Made by a program: the position numbers and the translations under genes. A stretch of DNA of 14,676 nucleotides, taken from positions 619 through 15,294 of the forward strand of contig DCWI01000014.1 of the NCBI GenBank assembly GCA_002328825.1, read 5' to 3'. This DNA comes from Nitrospiraceae bacterium UBA2166 (GTDB lineage Bacteria; Nitrospirota; Nitrospiria; Nitrospirales; UBA2166). How positions within the stretch are numbered: the stretch's first letter is position 1; every line of letters begins with the position of its first letter. Below the pieces are notes generated by a model that did no database searches, had not been told where the DNA came from, and worked only from the letters and a program-made list of their open reading frames with translations. Below, in pieces: positions 8,249 through 14,092 of the stretch.

Positions 8249-8471
8249 AGTCCGTCATAGGAGTTTCATCAAATCCAGCATAATATCTGGCCCACGAAAG
8301 GTAGATTGCGCCACTATCCCTCATGGCAGCTTTCATTTTGATGGCACGATCCAAAACCTCACTATCTTCATCAGAAGAGCGAAGTCCCTGAACATATTGA
8401 TCAAAGGCTAAATCCAAACGTTCCATAGCCAACTCAACTTCAGCTACTGCAACTTTTACATCTTCAGTCAT
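8247..8471 (-). CDS. Small acidic protein of unknown function, last gene of the 2-oxoacid oxidoreductase operon
   Basis: I do not recognise this 74-residue protein. It is acidic and has no cysteine. It is predicted by eye to form two helices: about 1-30 with heptad-like spacing (VAEVELAMERLDLAF) and about 38-66, ending in an aromatic-rich stretch SWARYYAGF. There is no signal peptide or membrane segment. It starts 29 bases after the ferredoxin-like gene on the same strand, and an AGGAG lies upstream at long spacing (about 13 bases). Position at the end of a tight operon suggests an assembly, stability or regulatory factor for the oxidoreductase, but that is inference. It is probably a real gene because of spacing, codon use and protein-like composition. 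Confidence 0.7.
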   Translation of the reverse strand: MTEDVKVAVAEVELAMERLDLAFDQYVQGLRSSDEDSEVLDRAIKMKAAMRDSGAIYLSWARYYAGFDETPMTD

Positions 8472-8500
8472 CGACTCTTACCTGCTCCTTGAGATCACTT

Positions 8501-8776
8501 TTACTGATAGGCTTGTCCAAGCTCAGCAGATTCTCCACTCGTATCAAGAATCTTCCCATCACCTCCAACGGCAAGCATCTCGATAGCATTGTGCTTGGCC
8601 GCATCGCACACAACCACACACAATTCACACCCTTTGCATCGATGAAGAACAACCTCGGCGACCATCTTATCGGTATTGAGCATCACACAATCTGGCTCTG
8701 GACAATACATGATACACAGCCGACAGCCTTTTTCCGCAATACACTTATCATCTGTTACGACAGCAACATTATACAT
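8501..8776 (-). CDS. Ferredoxin-like electron-transfer subunit of 2-oxoacid:ferredoxin oxidoreductase, atypical cluster motif
   Basis: This 91-residue protein should pass electrons between ferredoxin and the catalytic subunits through two iron-sulfur clusters. The second motif, C47-x2-C50-x2-C53-x3-C57, is regular in spacing but followed by Asp rather than the usual Pro. The first is C12-x5-C18-x2-C21-x3-C25-P, with five residues instead of two between the first two cysteines, and an extra Cys at 30. The spacing may reflect a modified cluster or a shifted ligand set. The C-terminal 30 residues are polar and lack cysteines. It lies 40 bases after the gamma gene and 29 before the small last gene. 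Naming of this subunit (D or E) differs between organisms, so I give no symbol. Confidence 0.87.
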   Translation of the reverse strand: MYNVAVVTDDKCIAEKGCRLCIMYCPEPDCVMLNTDKMVAEVVLHRCKGCELCVVVCDAAKHNAIEMLAVGGDGKILDTSGESAELGQAYQ

Positions 8777-8816
8777 ACGCTATTTTTTCTCTCTTTAACT
8801 CGTCACAAACCACTAC

Positions 8817-9512
8817 TTACGCAGCAGCAACCATCAGCTCATATTTATTGTCATTGGCCCATGCACCCGCACGCTCATAAGCATGAGTTACAGTTGCAAG
8901 GTTTTTAGCCAAAAGTTGTTCTTTTTTGGCAAATTTTTTCTTGATGGCTTCATCGAGAGTCGCAGTACCACCTGACGCCACATATTTCTTCCCAAACCGA
9001 TCTTGAAGCGCTAAATCAAGAGATTGCAATGACACACAATTAGTGATTCCCGCCACCGACCCAATCAATGCCATATTAGTTGATAACTCCGTTCCAGCAA
9101 TATCTATAGCAATTTTAGTCGCAGGAACATAAAACGTGGATGCGTTCAACTTGCGAAGGCTTTCTTCGTCTTCACTAGACAACAACGGAACATCAGAGTT
9201 AATAATCAACAATCCATTTTCCTTGAGCCCGGAATAGAACGGAGCGGTGTAACTCTTTTGCATAGTGATCACTTGCGGATGAAATACGATAATAGCATCA
9301 GGATAGACTAACTCACCTCTATCATAAATCCGATCAATGCCAATTCGAGCGTAGGCTTCCGCAGGAGCCATCCGTTTTTCCGCTCCAAAAAATGGATTTG
9401 AAATTGACCACTTGTTCTCTTTCGCAGCCGCCATCGCAAGCACATGAGCCGAGGTGACCACTCCCTGACCACCCAGACCGGACATCCTTATGTTCAACCT
9501 CCGTTTAACCAT
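8817..9512 (-). CDS. porG: 2-oxoacid:ferredoxin oxidoreductase gamma subunit
   Basis: This is the gamma subunit (231 residues) of the ferredoxin-dependent 2-oxoacid oxidoreductase, which binds part of coenzyme A at the interface with alpha. It shows the family's N-terminal GLGGQG (12-17) and the following SNPFFGAEKRMAPAEAYARI block, which resembles the family's conserved PSYGPEMRGG-type region but is diverged. Start ATG 9512 is preceded by GGGAG at eight bases. It begins 26 bases after the end of the beta gene. The symbol assumes a pyruvate enzyme; a 2-oxoglutarate enzyme (ForG) is equally possible from sequence alone. Confidence 0.88.
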   Translation of the reverse strand: MVKRRLNIRMSGLGGQGVVTSAHVLAMAAAKENKWSISNPFFGAEKRMAPAEAYARIGIDRIYDRGELVYPDAIIVFHPQVITMQKSYTAPFYSGLKENGLLIINSDVPLLSSEDEESLRKLNASTFYVPATKIAIDIAGTELSTNMALIGSVAGITNCVSLQSLDLALQDRFGKKYVASGGTATLDEAIKKKFAKKEQLLAKNLATVTHAYERAGAWANDNKYELMVAAA

Positions 9513-9538
9513 ACCAACATCTCCCTTTTTTTCGGCCT

Positions 9539-10447
9539 TTACACGGATGATTGCGCGAGCGCAGCCTTGGCTGCAGCCTTCCTTTCTTTTTCTTTGATCG
9601 CAATTTCAGCAATCAATTCTTTTGCTTCAGGAGACGCATACTCTTTGTATGCAAACCTCAAGCCTGGTTTTTCAGAATCCCTCATCTCCTGCAAACCTTC
9701 CATGCTTTGCTTGCCAATTTCAAGAATACATGGCGTATACATCTGAAGATAGGTTGGACCAAGCTCTCTAGCAACGAGCACGGCATTTCTTACAACTTTT
9801 TCAACCAACGATGGCTTGCTCACCGTACAGTTCACAACATAATGACAGCCAGATTCCCTGGCAATTTCTGGCAAACGCACTTTTTCAAATTGTTTCCCAA
9901 TGGGAGCCATTTTCGCTACAAAACCTTTTTGCATCAATCCGCTTTCTTGCCCACCAGTGTTAGCGTAGAGTTCATTGTCAAAACAAATGGTGGTGAATTT
10001 TTCCTGACGGAACCACGACTGTAAAGTACTGTCTAAACCAATATCCACCGTTGCACCATCACCGGCCAAAACCACAACATCTTTCCCTTGGTCAGGAAAA
10101 CGGGCTGCAAGAGATCGCTTCAGTCCGCTGGCAATTGCATTCTGGTTACCAAACAGAGAGTGAATATTATGAACAGCAACATGCGGAAACACCAAGCTGG
10201 TACATCCTGTCGATCCAACCATGACAGTATCTTCTGGACTAGGAAGAGACGAAAGAATATAGCGAAATGCCATGGACTCTGGACACCCCGCACACAACGA
10301 GTGTTCTTCAATCAGCTCCTTACTAGTGCCAACATCCTTCCAGCCGCGACCCTCTTTTCCCCACGTAGCGTCGTCGACCAGATCACGATATTCCGGCGGC
10401 ATAATATCGCGAAATTCTGGCGCTATTTTAATGCGTTCTTTAGACAT
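9539..10447 (-). CDS. porB: 2-oxoacid:ferredoxin oxidoreductase beta subunit (TPP-binding)
   Basis: This catalytic subunit (302 residues) binds thiamine diphosphate and a [4Fe-4S] cluster. Cysteines at 52 and 55 (CAGC), 82 (GSTGCTS) and 240 (MYTPC) fit the expected cluster ligands. The TPP and metal motif runs from GDG (129-131) to FDNELYANTGGQESG (156-170), matching the family's DNxxYxNTGGQ pattern. The start codon overlaps the end of the alpha gene by eight bases (ATGTCTAA), so the two are translationally coupled. AAGGAGG lies nine bases upstream. In the reductive direction the enzyme carboxylates acetyl-CoA or succinyl-CoA with reduced ferredoxin. Function is secure at family level; the substrate is not fixed. 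Confidence 0.92.
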   Translation of the reverse strand: MSKERIKIAPEFRDIMPPEYRDLVDDATWGKEGRGWKDVGTSKELIEEHSLCAGCPESMAFRYILSSLPSPEDTVMVGSTGCTSLVFPHVAVHNIHSLFGNQNAIASGLKRSLAARFPDQGKDVVVLAGDGATVDIGLDSTLQSWFRQEKFTTICFDNELYANTGGQESGLMQKGFVAKMAPIGKQFEKVRLPEIARESGCHYVVNCTVSKPSLVEKVVRNAVLVARELGPTYLQMYTPCILEIGKQSMEGLQEMRDSEKPGLRFAYKEYASPEAKELIAEIAIKEKERKAAAKAALAQSSV

Positions 10448-11642
10448 GAGCCAGGGCCTCCTTGTCCGATTTGAGCGTTCGTAGAATGCGTTCCATGATT
10501 ATTTCTGGTGGCATAGTCATGCCACCGCCAACATGAGGGCCAGCGACAACTCGTTGATTGTCCTGAACAACCGCTTTAATCTCTCGAGCCAACCAACTAG
10601 CGACATTAAACTCTGGAACAAAAATCCTCTTGGCATTGCGTGTAGCCGCTTGAAGCTCCCTTGACGGGAACGGCCGCAAAGTTTTAATTTTGACCAAGCC
10701 CACATCAAAACCCTCATCTCGCATAAGAGTAACGGCCTCTCTCCCCTGCGAAACTGCAGTCCCTGATGAGACAATTAGAACTTCAGCATCTCCATTTTCA
10801 ACTTCAATTAAGCCGTCAAGCAGTGCTTCCGTGTGTTTTCTCGATCTCTCAATTGCTGCACGAACCTCTTGCTGCCATGACGCATGAGTTGCATAGCTAA
10901 TGTAATTGTTTTTCATAACAAACGGGTCACGCATCATTCGAACTGGAGGACATTCCATGTCCATACAGGGAACAGGTGATCGATACGGGTCATAACGCGG
11001 AAGACACATATCATCTGGAGTCATCATCACAACATCCTTTGTATGAGTTACAAAGAATCCGTCACACGCTACCGCAATGGGAAGATGGACATCAGGCTGC
11101 TCTGCAACTATAAAGCCTTTCATGATAAAATCGAAGAGGTCTTGCGCTGTTTCAGCATGCCAAACCAGACACCCAGTCTCAAGCATATAGTACAATTCGA
11201 GGGTATCAGGCTGAATACTCAGCGGCGAATTAATCCCCCTGCAGGTAATACATACTTGAATGGGTAGCCGTGACCCTGCCCACATCGGGAAGTTCTCCAT
11301 GGCACGAAGTGTCCCCGGCCCAGCCGTAGTGGTAAAACAACGTGACCCGCCAAACGATCCTCCCGCACATATTGACATCACGTCAAACTCACTCGCTCCC
11401 CGAGAGTAGATATCAACATACCCCTCCGCAAACAACTCACCAATAAGCGATGCCGCTTCACTCTGAGGGGTAATAGGATAGGCCACCGACATCCCGCAAC
11501 TAGAACGTTTGATAGCTTCTTTAATAATTTCGCTCCCTGTTAAAAAGAAAGAAGTCCTCGGGGTTTTGAAAAAGAGATCATTTGGATCGGTATACACCTG
11601 CCCTTTTTTATTCTTAGTCCCTATGTCCACTGTAGTCGACAT
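10440..11642 (-). CDS. porA: 2-oxoacid:ferredoxin oxidoreductase alpha subunit
   Basis: This catalytic alpha subunit has 400 residues from the chosen start. It shows YPITPQSEAA (55-64; the Thr of YPITP contacts the 2-oxoacid in pyruvate enzymes), a pyrimidine-binding domain with TTTAGPGTLRAMEN (104-117), and GSRLPIQV (123-130) followed by CRGINSPLSIQPD, closer to the NRxLSAPxNI pattern of pyruvate enzymes than to the RGGPSTG of classical 2-oxoglutarate enzymes. The frame is open further upstream to 11714, but AAGGAGG (plus-strand 11651-11657) sits eight bases before ATG 11642, and that start removes an overlap with the preceding gene. Oxidoreductases of this many-subunit kind serve the reductive TCA cycle in Hydrogenobacter and Nitrospira. 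Pyruvate is my preferred substrate, held loosely. Confidence 0.92.
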   Translation of the reverse strand: MSTTVDIGTKNKKGQVYTDPNDLFFKTPRTSFFLTGSEIIKEAIKRSSCGMSVAYPITPQSEAASLIGELFAEGYVDIYSRGASEFDVMSICAGGSFGGSRCFTTTAGPGTLRAMENFPMWAGSRLPIQVCITCRGINSPLSIQPDTLELYYMLETGCLVWHAETAQDLFDFIMKGFIVAEQPDVHLPIAVACDGFFVTHTKDVVMMTPDDMCLPRYDPYRSPVPCMDMECPPVRMMRDPFVMKNNYISYATHASWQQEVRAAIERSRKHTEALLDGLIEVENGDAEVLIVSSGTAVSQGREAVTLMRDEGFDVGLVKIKTLRPFPSRELQAATRNAKRIFVPEFNVASWLAREIKAVVQDNQRVVAGPHVGGGMTMPPEIIMERILRTLKSDKEALAHV

Positions 11643-11683
11643 ATTGCCTTCCTCCTTCACACAATGAGATACCCCCTCTAATG

Positions 11684-12280
11684 CTATACCGTTCCCTTTA
11701 GTTTTTTTATCCACCCAGCAAAATTCATTATCTTTTCCGGAGTGGCATCCCTAAACGTAAGATTCGCGTCCTCATGACCCGCCTGCGCACACATTGCAAT
11801 GGTAAAACAGTCCGTTCCACCACGAATGATCTTAAGAGCCAAGTTGGCCTGATGGCAGTGAACACCAACAAACATGCATGCATCGATCTTATTATGCCAA
11901 ATGGTAAGATTGGGATGATTTGGATTGATTTCAACTTCCGGGTTGATTTTCGGATACTTGGGCCGGTAATCCGCCATAGGAATAATCATTGGTCGCGCCT
12001 CAGACGAAACAGATTCTCGTATGACATCGTACAGGTATTGAATAGCTGTCGCTTTTTTAGCTGCTTTTTCGTTCCAACTCCACAATACCAAAGGTCCAGG
12101 AAAAATGGTCGGAACCTTGGCGGACAAAAAAACTTGAGCAGCTCTCTCCATTGCCTCTTCTTCCGGCACAATTCTCCCCTCAATATGCCCTTGATCCGGA
12201 TCAGGCAGTCTGATACCCATTGATGCCGCAGAAGGCGGGAGAAATTCTTCCGGGCCAGGCAAAACACGATACGGCTTCAT
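11684..12280 (-). CDS. Accessory subunit of 2-oxoacid:ferredoxin oxidoreductase, CO dehydrogenase beta/ACS epsilon-like
   Basis: This is the first gene of the operon, 198 residues. Residues about 44-95 (AAQVFLSAKVPTIFPGP followed by helices) and a C-terminal alternating strand/helix part with CMFVGVHCHQANLALKIIR (134-152) recall the Rossmann-like fold of CO dehydrogenase beta/acetyl-CoA synthase epsilon proteins. I recall similar extra subunits in the five-subunit enzymes of Hydrogenobacter and Nitrospira. No classical iron-sulfur motif is visible. The start ATG 12280 has an in-frame stop two codons upstream; GGAGG is present but 14 bases away, which is long. It is followed after 41 bases by the alpha gene. 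Membership in the complex is likely from position; the fold assignment is from memory of the family. Confidence 0.7.
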   Translation of the reverse strand: MKPYRVLPGPEEFLPPSAASMGIRLPDPDQGHIEGRIVPEEEAMERAAQVFLSAKVPTIFPGPLVLWSWNEKAAKKATAIQYLYDVIRESVSSEARPMIIPMADYRPKYPKINPEVEINPNHPNLTIWHNKIDACMFVGVHCHQANLALKIIRGGTDCFTIAMCAQAGHEDANLTFRDATPEKIMNFAGWIKKLKGTV

Positions 12281-12319
12281 AAGTCAGAGTTTACCCTCCA
12301 TCTTCTTCTTTTCACACCT

Positions 12320-12334
12320 AAGCGTACCACGCTT
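12320..12334 (-). promoter_or_regulatory. Perfect 6-bp inverted repeat in the oxidoreductase operon leader
   Basis: AAGCGT (12320-12325) and ACGCTT (12329-12334) are exact reverse complements around a 3-base centre. The repeat lies about 40-55 bases before the first gene and just downstream of the predicted transcription start. It could be an operator or a leader hairpin. No T-run follows on the minus strand. Confidence 0.35.
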
Positions 12335-12353
12335 TCCATTTGGAGATAAACAC

Positions 12354-12383
12354 AGCATAACTAAAAGAAGAAATAAATATCAA
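12354..12383 (-). promoter_or_regulatory. Candidate promoter of the oxidoreductase operon
   Basis: On the minus strand TTGATA (-35; plus-strand 12378-12383, five of six to consensus) is followed after 18 bases by TATGCT (-10; 12354-12359, four of six). Transcription would start near 12347, leaving a leader of about 65-70 bases that contains the 12320-12334 inverted repeat. An A/T-rich stretch covers the promoter. Confidence 0.45.
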
Positions 12384-12421
12384 CTTTTTAATATACAGGC
12401 AACCCACCCTTAGAATTTCAT

Positions 12422-12455
12422 CCCCGGTAGAGCCCGAATACCCCCTACTTCCCCC
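12422..12455 (-). other. Canonical G-quadruplex motif upstream of the oxidoreductase promoter
   Basis: The minus strand carries four G-runs of lengths 5, 5, 3 and 4 (plus-strand C-runs at 12451-12455, 12441-12445, 12433-12435 and 12422-12425) separated by loops of 5, 5 and 7 bases, which meets the G3+N1-7 definition. It lies about 40 bases upstream of the predicted -35 of the oxidoreductase operon. No protein-coding gene covers it. Confidence 0.6.
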
Positions 12456-12614
12456 TTCCGATCGCTCAGAGCTGACGAAATACACAAACCGCCCACAACT
12501 TAGTTACACCAAGTAGAACTATATGAAGCGAAGCTCCCTGCTGTCAATGGCTCAGATGTCCAAATTTGAAGGCTAATTAGAACCTCTTCTCAGTCCACAA
12601 ACACCTTGCAGGAC

Positions 12615-12643
12615 TTGTCTTCTAGGCACGAATGTCGTAGAAT
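12615..12643 (+). promoter_or_regulatory. Candidate promoter of nusA-infB
   Basis: TTGTCT (12615-12620) and TAGAAT (12638-12643, five of six to consensus) are spaced by exactly 17 bases. Transcription would start near 12650, immediately before the hairpin at 12653-12670, and give a leader of about 160 bases before nusA. A second TAGAAT (12726-12731) has no good -35 partner. Confidence 0.5.
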
Positions 12644-12652
12644 CCTTTTCTT

Positions 12653-12675
12653 AAAGGGCGGTTGCCCTTTTTTTT
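12653..12675 (+). terminator. Perfect intrinsic-terminator-like hairpin upstream of nusA
   Basis: AAAGGGC (12653-12659) pairs without mismatch to GCCCTTT (12664-12670) around a GGTT loop, and T continues to 12675, giving eight T in a row. It acts in the plus direction. No plus-strand gene is seen between pstB (ending at 7267) and this point, so it ends no visible gene. It is either the end of an unannotated small RNA or part of the nusA leader. Confidence 0.75.
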
Positions 12676-12766
12676 ATGGTTAAGTGTGTCCATTGAGCCC
12701 ATAGCATCATAGTCGAAGACAGGAGTAGAATATTTATTTAAACATTGAATCTACGCTGATGGTCAC

Positions 12767-12788
12767 ACCTTTAACCTGCAAAAAGGTT
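12767..12788 (+). promoter_or_regulatory. Two mutually exclusive small hairpins before the nusA ribosome binding site
   Basis: ACCTTT (12767-12772) can pair with AAAGGT (12782-12787), or AACCT (12773-12777) with AGGTT (12784-12788); they share the same 3' arm. The stretch lies 12 bases before the Shine-Dalgarno AAGGA (12800-12804) of nusA. The stems are short, so this is only a hint of leader control. Confidence 0.2.
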
Positions 12789-12811
12789 TTCGAGCCGACA
12801 AGGACTCTCTC

Positions 12812-14047
12812 ATGGGCAAAGAACTGATCTCTGTTATTGAACAAATAGGAAGAGAAAAAGGAATCGACAGTGGACAAATTATCTCTGCTGTAGAATCTGC
12901 TCTGGTGAGCGCTGCCAAAAAGAGGTATGGGCTAGCGGAGAATATTCAGGTCACAATTAATCAGATAACAGGCAGTATCGAAGTCATCTCTCTCAAGACC
13001 ATCGTAGACAGGGTCGTGAATCCACGGTCTGAAATTCTTCTTGATGACGCTCAAAAAGTTGACAATGAAGCTGAGGTTGGCGATGAAATTGGATCGCTCA
13101 TTGAAATTGAAGATTTTGGACGTATCGCAGCACAAACGGCCAAGCAGATAATTTTTCAGAAAGTACGCGAGGCCGGATGGGAGGTAATCCAGCGTGACTA
13201 TTCGGCTCGGATGGGAAACCTCGTCAACGGAATCATTCTAGGGCAGGACCGAAGAAACTACGTTGTTGACATCGGAAAAACTGAGGCTATGCTGCCACTA
13301 TCAGAACAAATCCCCCGGGAAACATATCGGCGCGGAGATCGCATCAAGGCTTACCTATATCAGGTCAAACGAACTCCAAAAGATGTTCAAGTAATTCTGT
13401 CACGCGCCCATACAAACTTCGTCGCTAAACTGTTTGAGCTGGAAGTCCCTGAAGTTGCAGAGAAAATTGTCGAGATCAAGGGGCTAGTAAGAGAACCTGG
13501 AGACCGGACCAAAATCGCAGTAATATCTCACGATCGGGCAGTAGATCCAGTAGGTGCCTGTGTAGGAGTGAAAGGCTCCCGCGTTCAAGCTATTGTACGC
13601 GAACTCAGAGGGGAGAAAATTGATATCATCACCTGGACCTCTGATCCACGAATCTTCATTGCTGAAGCCCTAAATCCAACCTCAATTGAAAAGGTTGGGA
13701 TCGACGAAGAAAAGAAGTCTGCATTAGTTGTTGTTTCGGATCAACAGCTATCACTTGCAATTGGTAAAAACGGACAAAACGTCCGATTGGCTGCCAGACT
13801 GACAGGATGGAAAATCGATATCATTGGCTTGAACGAATATGAACAAGAGAAAGTTCAGAGAGAGCAAATAGTCAGCGACGAAAGTGCTGTGAAAGACGAG
13901 ACCGTGGATACTGGCGAAAATGAAGAGCCTGCTGCCAGTGCAGTGACGTCAAATGCTGATGATACCACCGCGGAAACGCACGGTTCTACGCCTCCATCTC
14001 ACAGATCAACAGAGCCTCCAGATATTTCCAGTAATAACAAAGACTAA
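12812..14047 (+). CDS. nusA: Transcription termination/antitermination factor NusA
   Basis: NusA binds RNA polymerase and controls pausing, intrinsic termination and antitermination. Domains in order are an N-terminal polymerase-binding domain (1 to about 125), S1 (about 134-198, beginning GNLVNGIILGQ), KH1 with GACVGVKGSRVQAI (about 247-260), and KH2 with LAIGKNGQNVRLAARLTGWKIDI (about 313-335). A roughly 60-residue acidic, low-complexity tail rich in Glu, Asp, Ser and Thr follows. It has 411 residues; the tail replaces the two acidic repeat domains of E. coli NusA (495 residues). ATG 12812 has AAGGA seven bases upstream. rimP, which usually precedes nusA, is missing; infB follows after 45 bases. 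Confidence 0.97.
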   Translation: MGKELISVIEQIGREKGIDSGQIISAVESALVSAAKKRYGLAENIQVTINQITGSIEVISLKTIVDRVVNPRSEILLDDAQKVDNEAEVGDEIGSLIEIEDFGRIAAQTAKQIIFQKVREAGWEVIQRDYSARMGNLVNGIILGQDRRNYVVDIGKTEAMLPLSEQIPRETYRRGDRIKAYLYQVKRTPKDVQVILSRAHTNFVAKLFELEVPEVAEKIVEIKGLVREPGDRTKIAVISHDRAVDPVGACVGVKGSRVQAIVRELRGEKIDIITWTSDPRIFIAEALNPTSIEKVGIDEEKKSALVVVSDQQLSLAIGKNGQNVRLAARLTGWKIDIIGLNEYEQEKVQREQIVSDESAVKDETVDTGENEEPAASAVTSNADDTTAETHGSTPPSHRSTEPPDISSNNKD

Positions 14048-14092
14048 GAAACATAATGTTATTACACATGAACAGCTAATACGGGATTCCTA

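Noticed and set aside
8489..8908. 139-codon plus-strand frame over the ferredoxin and gamma genes
   Set aside because: Antisense shadow of genes with clear conserved motifs.
9551..10024. 157-codon plus-strand frame over the beta gene
   Set aside because: Antisense shadow; product has no domain-like pattern.
11643..11714. Longer start of the alpha subunit at 11714
   Set aside because: It overlaps the preceding gene, while ATG 11642 has AAGGAGG at ideal spacing.
11774..12223. 149-codon plus-strand frame over the first operon gene
   Set aside because: Antisense shadow of a gene that fits the operon spacing.
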